A DNA stretch of 33,948 nt from [Flexibacter] sp. ATCC 35208 (GTDB lineage Bacteria > Bacteroidota > Bacteroidia > Chitinophagales > Chitinophagaceae), in NCBI RefSeq assembly GCF_001975825.1, contig NZ_MTKN01000079.1:1-33948 (forward strand), written 5' to 3'. A program made the position numbers and the translations under genes. The notes under the pieces are model-generated. The model made no database searches, was not told the origin of the DNA, and saw only the letters and a list, made by a program, of their open reading frames with translations. Of this stretch, positions 1 through 6,215 are shown piece after piece. Each line of letters begins with the position of its first letter. The stretch's first letter is position 1.

Positions 1-4
1 TCAG

Positions 5-57
5 AAAAACCTTCATGAAAGAGGGCATTCATCAATAGGCGTGAAACCCATTTTCAT
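5..57 (-). repeat. Dispersed post-terminator element, copy A
   Basis: Read on the minus strand, this follows directly after the T-tract of the hairpin at 58-86. It shares conserved blocks with copies at 9088-9140 and 33849-33900: a GAAAATGGGTTTCA block, seven variable bases, a TGAATNCCC block, then TTTCATGAA and a short T-run. Relative to the other copies it has single changes in the blocks and a different centre. No coding function is visible. Confidence 0.8.
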
Positions 58-86
58 AAAAAAGGCTGCCCCTGGTCGGAGCAGCC
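58..86 (-). terminator. Rho-independent terminator of rlmN operon
   Basis: On the minus strand a GGCTGC/GCAGCC stem (81-86 with 64-69), extended inward across a mismatch by two C-G pairs, is followed by six T residues (58-63). It lies 40 bases past the stop codon of the RluA-family gene and probably ends the three-gene rRNA-modification operon. Confidence 0.8.
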
Positions 87-125
87 TCAATATCAAAAGA
101 TCTGAAGATCAAAACATCAATACAC

Positions 126-872
126 TTACAACACCAGCTTAGGCACATACCCGCTGCTGTTCTTGCGCAGCTGTGTCACCACCGCCTGGATATCCTTGGC
201 CAATGGCGCCTCTGCTACCTGTTTTTCTCCCTGCTGATCAGTAAAGTGCAGCTGGAAAGAATGCAGGGCTAATCTGCTCAGCAATGGGCGTTCTTCCACA
301 TCATGCTTACCCAGCTTATAGGTCTTTTTGATAGCAGACAGCAGGATAGGGGTATTGGTACCATACATCTCATCTACTGCTATCGGGTGGCCTATATGCT
401 TCATGTGTACCCTGATCTGGTGGGTACGGCCGGTATGAATCTGAAGTTTCACCAGGCTATACAGGCCAAATGCTTCCAGCACTTCATAATCCGTGTGGGC
501 GTTTTTACCCTTTTTAGCGGTCACCATTTTACCCTTTGTGATCGGGTGTTCAGCAATGGCTTCCTCGATGGTGCCGGTAGCTGGCGTCAGCTGCCCGTTC
601 ACCAGCCCCAGGTAGAACTTCTGAACGTTTCTGCCTTCGAATGCCTGGGAGTAATACTTGTGGGCCACTTCGTTTTTCGCAAAGAGGATCACTCCACTTG
701 TATCCTTATCCAGTCTGTGTACGGTAAAGATATTACCATAGTGTTTTCTCAGCAGTCCCTGAATAGAAGACAGCTGGTTGTCGTGCCTGTCCGGAATGGT
801 CAGCACGCCTGCCGGTTTGTTGATGATCACATAGTCCGGCGTTTCTTTTATAATCAGGTCGTTAATGCGCAT
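126..872 (-). CDS. RluA-family pseudouridine synthase
   Basis: A 248-residue enzyme that converts uridine to pseudouridine in RNA, most likely rRNA or tRNA. The catalytic signature HRLDKDTSG lies at residues 52-60, with Asp55 as the expected nucleophile. The family motif GRTHQIRVHMKHIGHPI follows in the second half. There is no N-terminal S4 RNA-binding domain, so it resembles the short RluA-type members; I cannot tell which base it modifies. It is the last gene of a minus-strand run with an RluB-type synthase (66 bases upstream) and rlmN, all three acting on RNA. A clear terminator follows the stop. The start is the only reasonable ATG and gives a family-typical N-terminus. Confidence 0.9.
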   Translation of the reverse strand: MRINDLIIKETPDYVIINKPAGVLTIPDRHDNQLSSIQGLLRKHYGNIFTVHRLDKDTSGVILFAKNEVAHKYYSQAFEGRNVQKFYLGLVNGQLTPATGTIEEAIAEHPITKGKMVTAKKGKNAHTDYEVLEAFGLYSLVKLQIHTGRTHQIRVHMKHIGHPIAVDEMYGTNTPILLSAIKKTYKLGKHDVEERPLLSRLALHSFQLHFTDQQGEKQVAEAPLAKDIQAVVTQLRKNSSGYVPKLVL

Positions 873-938
873 AATTTATTTAAAATGCAATGCTTGAGCC
901 GAATGAATTCCTTTTAAGTCAGGTATCGCAGCGGTTCC

Positions 939-2771
939 TTATTTGAAATGCTTAAGCAGGATGATTTCTTTTTCAGTCAGGTAGCGCCAGTGGCCCCTGT
1001 TGATGTTCTTCTTTGTTAATCCCGCGTAGGTCACACGATCCAGTTTCTCCACTTCATATTCCAGGTGTTCGAAAATACGGCGAACGATACGGTTCTTGCC
1101 GCTATGAATTTCGATACCTATCTGTGTTTTATCAGCGTTGTCTACATATCCCAGTACATCTACATTCGCCACACCATCTTCCAGGGTCACACCTGCCAGG
1201 ATGGCTTCAAAGTGTGCTTTGGTCAGTGGTTTGTTCAGACCTACGTGATATATCTTACGGATGTTGTGTTTAGGGTGAGAGAGTTTTTGTGCCAGTTCAC
1301 CATCGTTGGTGAGCAGGAGCAGACCAGAGGTGTTACGGTCCAGGCGACCTACAGGGTATACTCTTTCTTCTTCGGTAGCATCCTGGATCAGTTCCATCAC
1401 TGTCTTACGGCCTTCTGGATCGTCAGTCGTGGTGATGTAGCCTTTCGGTTTGTTCAGGAGGATGTACACCAGGTTTTTCTGGATGTGCATTTTCTTACCA
1501 AGGATGGTTACTTCGTCTTTCTTAGTGACTTTGAAAGCAGGTTCGGTGATGACGGTACCATTTACAGTGATCTTACCTTCTTTTACATAGTCTACAGCTT
1601 TACGACGAGAGCAAAGGCCGCAATGAGCGATGTATTTGTTCAGTGGCATTTCGCCTTCGATTGCTACACCAGATTCATCTCTGTCGCTTTTTTTGCCGAA
1701 AGAACCAGTGGAAGATCCTTTACGGTCACGTCTTGCAGCAGTTTTACGTTCCTGTCTGGCAGCAAAACGCTCATTGGTATTGTCGAAATATTTCTTGCGG
1801 TTGAAACCACTTGGGGTTTCACGCTCGTCTTTACCTTTTCTGTCGCCACGGTCAGTACCATGGAAGGCGCTGTCATCACGTTTCGCACCTGGTTTAGGTT
1901 TGAAAGGTGTTCTGCCATTGGCAGTTTTTAGGGCTGGTTTTATTCTGTTACGGCGGGAAGCATCCTCGCCATCAGTTTGTTCTTTCTTTTTGAATGCAGG
2001 AAGTGGTTCACCATTTTCGTCTTTGCCAGCGGGGCGGCGTGCAGGACGCTCGTCGCTCTTACGGCCACGGAAACCTTCACCATCATCGCTCTTACGACCA
2101 CGGAAGCCTTCACCATCATCACTCTTACGGCCACGGAAACCTTCACCATCGTTCTTACGCGGGCGGAAGCCTTCACCATCATCACTCTTACGGCCACGGA
2201 AACCTTCTCCATCGTTCTTACGCGGGCGGAAACCCTCTCCATCATCACTCTTACGACCATGGAAACCTTCTCCATCATTCTTACGAGGACGGAAACCCTC
2301 TCCATCATCACTCTTACGACCACGGAAACCTTCTCCATCGTTCTTACGCGGGCGGAAGCCTTCACCATCATCACTCTTACGGCCACGGAAACCTTCTCCA
2401 TCGTTCTTACGCGGGCGGAAACCCTCTCCATCATCACTCTTACGGCCACGGAAACCTTCTCCATCATTCTTACGAGGACGGAATCCTTCTCCATCGTTCT
2501 TACGTGCCTGGAAACCTTCTCCATCATTCTTACGAGGACGGAATCCTTCTCCATCATTCTTACGCGGGCGGAAACCTTCTCCATCGTTCTTACGACCACG
2601 GAAACCTTCTCCATCATTCTTGCGCGGACGAAATTCTCCATCATTCTCTTTGCGTGGCGGACGTCCGCCAGTAGCACTACGTTTCGCCGGGCGGGAATCA
2701 TTTCCCTTTGCCCTGGATTTATTTTCCTTGAAAGGAGAGAATCCTTTTTTAGCAGGTGTATTTTTCTTCAT
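939..2771 (-). CDS. RluB/RsuA-type pseudouridine synthase with repetitive N-terminal tail
   Basis: A 610-residue protein with two distinct parts. Residues about 375-610 are a standard RsuA/RluB enzyme: an S4 RNA-binding domain (MPLNKYIAHCGLCSRR onward) and a catalytic core with GRLDRNTSG, catalytic Asp478. Related enzymes pseudouridylate 23S or 16S rRNA. Residues 1-374 are basic and low in complexity. Within them, residues 41-237 are 18 full tandem units of 10-11 residues (KNDGEGFRPR or KSDDGEGFRGR) plus degenerate ends, probably disordered and RNA-binding or phase-separating (inference). The family core is normally about 240 residues, so the tail more than doubles it. The gene starts 31 bases after rlmN and precedes the RluA-type gene, so it is very likely co-transcribed with both. 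The repeats also keep other frames open on both strands; those frames are not genes. Confidence 0.9.
   Translation of the reverse strand: MKKNTPAKKGFSPFKENKSRAKGNDSRPAKRSATGGRPPRKENDGEFRPRKNDGEGFRGRKNDGEGFRPRKNDGEGFRPRKNDGEGFQARKNDGEGFRPRKNDGEGFRGRKSDDGEGFRPRKNDGEGFRGRKSDDGEGFRPRKNDGEGFRGRKSDDGEGFRPRKNDGEGFHGRKSDDGEGFRPRKNDGEGFRGRKSDDGEGFRPRKNDGEGFRGRKSDDGEGFRGRKSDDGEGFRGRKSDERPARRPAGKDENGEPLPAFKKKEQTDGEDASRRNRIKPALKTANGRTPFKPKPGAKRDDSAFHGTDRGDRKGKDERETPSGFNRKKYFDNTNERFAARQERKTAARRDRKGSSTGSFGKKSDRDESGVAIEGEMPLNKYIAHCGLCSRRKAVDYVKEGKITVNGTVITEPAFKVTKKDEVTILGKKMHIQKNLVYILLNKPKGYITTTDDPEGRKTVMELIQDATEEERVYPVGRLDRNTSGLLLLTNDGELAQKLSHPKHNIRKIYHVGLNKPLTKAHFEAILAGVTLEDGVANVDVLGYVDNADKTQIGIEIHSGKNRIVRRIFEHLEYEVEKLDRVTYAGLTKKNINRGHWRYLTEKEIILLKHFK
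2061..2651 (-). repeat. In-frame tandem repeats of 30 and 33 bp in the RluB-type gene
   Basis: Eighteen full units encode KNDGEGFRPR-like decapeptides or KSDDGEGFRGR-like 11-mers. In the middle they alternate strictly, making a 63-bp higher-order unit present about five times. Units are nearly identical at DNA level, differing mainly at a few synonymous sites. This implies recent expansion by slippage or unequal recombination and likely length polymorphism between strains. Confidence 0.95.
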
Positions 2772-2802
2772 CTGTTAGTATTAAAATTTAAAAAAGGGGA
2801 GA

Positions 2803-3846
2803 TCAGCCTTTATTTGCCAGCTGACCACAAGCCGCGTCAATATCTTTACCACGGCTGCGGCGGAGACGGGCATTGACCCGGTTTTTACCCAGGTATTCCA
2901 TAAAAGCATCTGCCACTTCTTCTTCCGGTTTCTGGAAGCGCGCATTGGAGATGGGATTGTATTCTATAATATTTACCAGATCGGCCGGCACCTGTCTGTA
3001 GATGCGGATCAGCTCATCGGCATCCTGTAAGGAGTCGTTGAAGTCTTTGAACAATATATATTCGAAAGAGATCTGGCTTTGTGTTTGTTTGTAGAAGTAG
3101 TTGAGCGCCTCTATCAGTACTTTGAGGTTATTTGTCTCGTTGATAGGCATGATCTGGCTGCGCTTCTGATCATTGGCGGCGTGCAGGGACAGGGCGAGGT
3201 TGAATTTCACCTTGTCGTCTCCCAGCTGACGGATCATCTTGGATACGCCGGCAGTGGATACAGTGATCCTCTTTGGAGACATACCCAATCCATCCGGACT
3301 GGTAATGCGCTCGATGCTCGCCAGTACATTTTTGTAGTTGAGCAGGGGTTCTCCCATACCCATAAATACGATATTGCTCAGTTTCTTGCCGTAGGCACTC
3401 ATGGCCTGGTCGTTCAGAAGGGCTACCTCATCGAAGATTTCATCGAATTCAAGGTTACGTTTACGATCCATATACCCTGTGGCACAGAATTTACAGCTCA
3501 GGCTGCAACCTACCTGTGAGGATACGCAGGCGGTTTGTCTGGTATCAGTAGGTATCAGTACGCCTTCTACGAGGTGACCGTCATGTAATTTGAATCGACT
3601 TTTGATAGTGCCGTCTTCGCTATGTTGGGTGGTATCGACCTGTACGGCAGGTAAAGTGAAGTGTTCTTCCAGCTTGACGCGTAGCTCTCTGGAAAGGTTG
3701 GTCATTCCGTCAAAACTGGTTGCATGCTTGAGCCACAGCCACTCATACACCTGTTTGGCCCGGAAGGGCTTTTCCCCAATAGACCCGAAGTATTCCTGTA
3801 TCTCTGACAGACTCAGCTGCCGGATATTCGTTTTGCCCAATTTCAT
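2803..3846 (-). CDS. rlmN: Dual-specificity 23S rRNA/tRNA adenine-C2 methyltransferase RlmN
   Basis: A 347-residue radical-SAM enzyme that methylates C2 of A2503 in 23S rRNA and, in characterised members, A37 of some tRNAs. The [4Fe-4S]-binding CxxxCxxC is Cys114, Cys118 and Cys121. The SAM-binding GMGEPLLNY motif follows, and Cys340 near the C-terminus (AACGQL) matches the methyl-carrying cysteine of the family. Length is normal. It is the first gene of a minus-strand operon with two pseudouridine synthases. A promoter is visible at 3900-3927, leaving a leader of about 45 bases with a small CTGCC/GGCAG hairpin at 3872-3885. Confidence 0.95.
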   Translation of the reverse strand: MKLGKTNIRQLSLSEIQEYFGSIGEKPFRAKQVYEWLWLKHATSFDGMTNLSRELRVKLEEHFTLPAVQVDTTQHSEDGTIKSRFKLHDGHLVEGVLIPTDTRQTACVSSQVGCSLSCKFCATGYMDRKRNLEFDEIFDEVALLNDQAMSAYGKKLSNIVFMGMGEPLLNYKNVLASIERITSPDGLGMSPKRITVSTAGVSKMIRQLGDDKVKFNLALSLHAANDQKRSQIMPINETNNLKVLIEALNYFYKQTQSQISFEYILFKDFNDSLQDADELIRIYRQVPADLVNIIEYNPISNARFQKPEEEVADAFMEYLGKNRVNARLRRSRGKDIDAACGQLANKG

Positions 3847-3899
3847 TCCTGACCTTTATGTGATATAATGTCTGCCTTACGGCAGTCGGTATTAATCTG

Positions 3900-3927
3900 C
3901 GAAGATACGTAAATTTTTATCGTCCAA
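3900..3927 (-). promoter_or_regulatory. Bacteroidota-type promoter of rlmN operon
   Basis: On the minus strand a TTG (3925-3927) is followed after 17 bases by TATCTTCG (3900-3907), close to the Bacteroidota sigma consensus TTG-N19-21-TAnnTTTG. The predicted transcript starts 45-50 bases before the rlmN ATG. Confidence 0.6.
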
Positions 3928-3935
3928 AAATCCCC

Positions 3936-3943
3936 TACATTTA
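3936..3943 (+). promoter_or_regulatory. Possible -7 box for the thiolase gene
   Basis: TACATTTA lies 34 bases before the ATG at 3978 and resembles TAnnTTTG with one change. No good TTG is visible at the right spacing. It sits back to back with the rlmN promoter on the opposite strand. Confidence 0.4.
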
Positions 3944-3977
3944 CAACCTTTTATTAACCAAAGCAATCCTCCAAGCA

Positions 3978-5177
3978 ATGCAAGCTGCTTATATAGTAGA
4001 CGCAGTGCGTACCCCAATTGGCCGCTATGGCGGGGTGTTAAGCACTATTAGGCCCGACGATATGCTGGCCCTCCTTATCCGATCGATGATGGAACGAAAT
4101 CCCACCCTGGACCCCAACAGCATTGAAGATGTGATAGCCGGGGCTACCAACCAGGCAGGGGAAGATAACAGGGATGTGGCCAGAATGTCTGCACTACTGG
4201 CAGGATTGCCAGTATCGGTAGCGGGCAATACCGTGAACAGGCTTTGTGCCTCCGGTATGCAGGCGGTGATGGATGCTGCCAGGGCGATTATGTGTGGAGA
4301 AGGAGATGTGTACCTGGCTGGTGGGGTCGAAAGCATGACCCGTGCTCCCCTGGTGATGCCAAAACCCGATGCCGCCTACAGCCGTAAAACAGAAATAGTA
4401 GATTCTACCATAGGCTGGCGTTTTACCAACAGGAAGCTGGCGGATATGTATTATCCCTATTCCATGGGCGAAACTGCTGAAAATATTGCTACCCGCTGGA
4501 AGATCTCCCGCGAAGCCCAGGATGAATTTGCCCTTGCGAGCCAGATAAAGTACAAAGCCGCACTGGATGCAGGTATCTGGCCAAGAGAAATCATTCCCGT
4601 ACCTATTACTCCCAATAAGCAGGAACAGGTGGTGATCAGCAATGACGAACATCCCAGGGAGACTTCATTAGAAAAATTAGCCGGGTTACGTCCTGCCTTT
4701 GCTAAAGAAGGTAGTGTCACAGCGGGTAACAGTGCCGGTATCAACGATGGCGCTGCCCTTGTATTGATAGTATCCGAACAGGCTTTGAAGCAATATAACC
4801 TCAAGCCCCTCATGCAGGTGAAATCCATGGCAGTAGCGGGTGTGGACCCGGCTATCATGGGCATAGGCCCGGTGCCGGCTACAGAAAAAGCACTGAAGCG
4901 CGCAGGCATTACTGCCAGTCAGCTGGATCTGATAGAACTGAATGAAGCCTTTGCTGTACAGGCCCTGGCTTGTATACAGGACTTAGGACTGGACCCGTCA
5001 AAAATTAATGTAAATGGTGGATCCATTGCTATGGGACATCCGCTGGGATGTACGGGAGCAAGGATAGTAGGTACACTGGGGCACGAAATGAAGCGCCTGC
5101 AGGGAGTGAAATACGGTTTGACCACCATGTGTGTGGGGGTAGGACAGGGAGCCGCTATGATCTTCGAAAATCTGTAA
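3978..5177 (+). CDS. Thiolase (acetyl-CoA C-acyltransferase)
   Basis: A 399-residue thiolase that either condenses two acyl-CoAs or cleaves 3-oxoacyl-CoA with CoA. The nucleophilic Cys90 lies in NRLCASGMQ, the catalytic His354 in GHPLGCTGAR, and the second catalytic Cys385 in CVGVGQGAAM, so all three key residues are intact. The length is typical. The sequence resembles the 3-oxoadipyl-CoA/acetyl-CoA thiolase group (PcaF/PaaJ/AtoB), but substrate cannot be decided from sequence. No other fatty-acid or aromatic-degradation genes are adjacent, so context does not help. It is transcribed alone and converges with the sigma-factor gene at a shared terminator. Confidence 0.9.
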   Translation: MQAAYIVDAVRTPIGRYGGVLSTIRPDDMLALLIRSMMERNPTLDPNSIEDVIAGATNQAGEDNRDVARMSALLAGLPVSVAGNTVNRLCASGMQAVMDAARAIMCGEGDVYLAGGVESMTRAPLVMPKPDAAYSRKTEIVDSTIGWRFTNRKLADMYYPYSMGETAENIATRWKISREAQDEFALASQIKYKAALDAGIWPREIIPVPITPNKQEQVVISNDEHPRETSLEKLAGLRPAFAKEGSVTAGNSAGINDGAALVLIVSEQALKQYNLKPLMQVKSMAVAGVDPAIMGIGPVPATEKALKRAGITASQLDLIELNEAFAVQALACIQDLGLDPSKINVNGGSIAMGHPLGCTGARIVGTLGHEMKRLQGVKYGLTTMCVGVGQGAAMIFENL

Positions 5178-5187
5178 ATGCAAAAAT

Positions 5188-5224
5188 AACGGGCGGTCGA
5201 TCATAATAATCGGTCGCCCGTTTT
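5188..5224. terminator. Bidirectional terminator between thiolase and sigma factor
   Basis: An 8-bp AACGGGCG/CGCCCGTT stem (5188-5195 with 5215-5222), extended inward by G-T and Watson-Crick pairs, is flanked by an A-rich tract on the left and TTTT on the right. It can terminate both converging genes. Confidence 0.8.
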
Positions 5225-5242
5225 ATGGCAAGCAAGAACGGA

Positions 5243-5824
5243 TTACAAACAAATTTGTTTCTCCGTCATCATCTTCCGGAGGTTTATCAGGCCATAACGC
5301 ATACGACCTAATGCTGTATTGATACTCACCTGCGTGAGATCAGCAATCTCTTTAAAGCTAAGATCAGCATAGTGACGCAGGATGATTACTTCCCGTTGTT
5401 CCTCAGGCAACATGTCGAGCATACGACGCACACGGTCGTGGCTCTGACGGGTGATCATCTTTTCTTCTGCACTGCTTTCGCTAAAGCTCAGGACATTGAA
5501 AATATCTTTGTCGTCGCTGGTTTTGATGATCGGTGTACGCTTGATCTTACGGAAGTAATCTACACACAGGTTGTGTGCGATACGCATTGCCCAGGGAAGG
5601 AATTTACCTTTCTCTGTATAGCGTTCAGCCCGGATAGTATCGATGATCTTAATAAATGTGTCTTGAAAAATGTCTTCAGCCAGGAATGAGTCCTTGACTA
5701 ATAAAAAGATAGAGGTATAGAGCTTGTCTTTATGTCTTTGCACCAGTTCTTCCAATGCATTGGCATGCCCTTTCTTAAATAGGGTAATTAATTGCTCGTC
5801 GCTGAGTTTGTACATTATTTGCAT
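5243..5824 (-). CDS. ECF-type RNA polymerase sigma factor (sigma-70 family)
   Basis: A 193-residue group 4 sigma factor that directs RNA polymerase to a specific promoter set. Region 2 spans about residues 25-95 (AEDIFQDTFIKII core) and region 4 about 132-187, with a helix-turn-helix (LSFKEIADLTQVSINTALGRMR). Regions 1 and 3 are absent, as expected for ECF sigmas. A second in-frame ATG three codons in (5815) could be the true start. No anti-sigma or membrane-sensor gene is adjacent, so the way its activity is controlled is not evident. It has its own strong-looking housekeeping-type promoter and an unusually long leader of about 140 bases. Confidence 0.9.
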   Translation of the reverse strand: MQIMYKLSDEQLITLFKKGHANALEELVQRHKDKLYTSIFLLVKDSFLAEDIFQDTFIKIIDTIRAERYTEKGKFLPWAMRIAHNLCVDYFRKIKRTPIIKTSDDKDIFNVLSFSESSAEEKMITRQSHDRVRRMLDMLPEEQREVIILRHYADLSFKEIADLTQVSINTALGRMRYGLINLRKMMTEKQICL

Positions 5825-5971
5825 AAACGTCTACAATAGCGGGTTTATAATAAAGAAACCGACTTAATTCAAGTCTGCTGTAGGTGAAAATAGTGTAGAG
5901 TTTATGCTATAATAGGAAGTTTTTATGTGTGATAGTTATTTCAGCCGATGCTCACGATTCAGGTAGTAATG

Positions 5972-6001
5972 CAAATATAATGTTAAAGTTGAATTAAACA
6001 A
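5972..6001 (-). promoter_or_regulatory. Canonical Bacteroidota promoter for the ECF sigma gene
   Basis: On the minus strand TTG (5999-6001), then exactly 19 bases, then TATATTTG (5972-5979) matches the Bacteroidota housekeeping promoter fully. Transcription would start near 5965, giving a leader of about 140 bases. Confidence 0.75.
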
Positions 6002-6167
6002 CCCCCTGACATCAGTGATTTGTCATTATTGAAAGATTTAATATTGAGTATCAAGGCAGAAATAAAGTGGTTGCTTTAAAAAAAGAAAAAATCCCTTGTT
6101 TCATGCCGCCGCAGGCCATTTCAAATTACCATAACAAGCTGAAGATTTTCATTTGTTTCAAATCCCT

Positions 6168-6175
6168 TACCTTCG
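6168..6175 (+). promoter_or_regulatory. Possible -7 box of uvrA
   Basis: TACCTTCG lies 41 bases upstream of the preferred uvrA start (6216). It is downstream of the earlier in-frame ATG at 6153, which argues against that longer start. No well-spaced TTG is visible. Confidence 0.4.
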
Positions 6176-6215
6176 TAATGCTAAAATTTTTGGCAAAATA
6201 ACAACTCGCTGGAAT

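Larger units (their letters stand above)
5825..6215. other. Divergent intergenic region, sigma factor/uvrA
   Basis: This 391-base AT-rich stretch separates the sigma-factor gene from uvrA. It contains the sigma-factor promoter (5972-6001), about 140 bases of its leader, and a probable uvrA -7 box (6168-6175). I find no credible small gene and no strong hairpin. Confidence 0.7.

Noticed and set aside
5..57. Dispersed element as an insertion-sequence end
   Set aside because: No transposase, target-site duplication or paired inverted end is visible near any copy.
1065..2876. Long open frames on the plus strand and other minus frames across the RluB-type gene
   Set aside because: They arise because the 30/33-bp repeats keep all frames open. 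Their translations are low-complexity shadows (for example SPSFLRGRK repeats) and they have no start context.
6108..6117. GCCGCAGGCC shared with 13484-13493 as a dispersed repeat
   Set aside because: Only a ten-base GC-rich palindrome-like match with no flanking similarity; too short to call an element.
6153..6215. N-terminal extension of UvrA from the ATG at 6153
   Set aside because: The extra 21 residues are not UvrA-like and the likely promoter lies downstream of this ATG.
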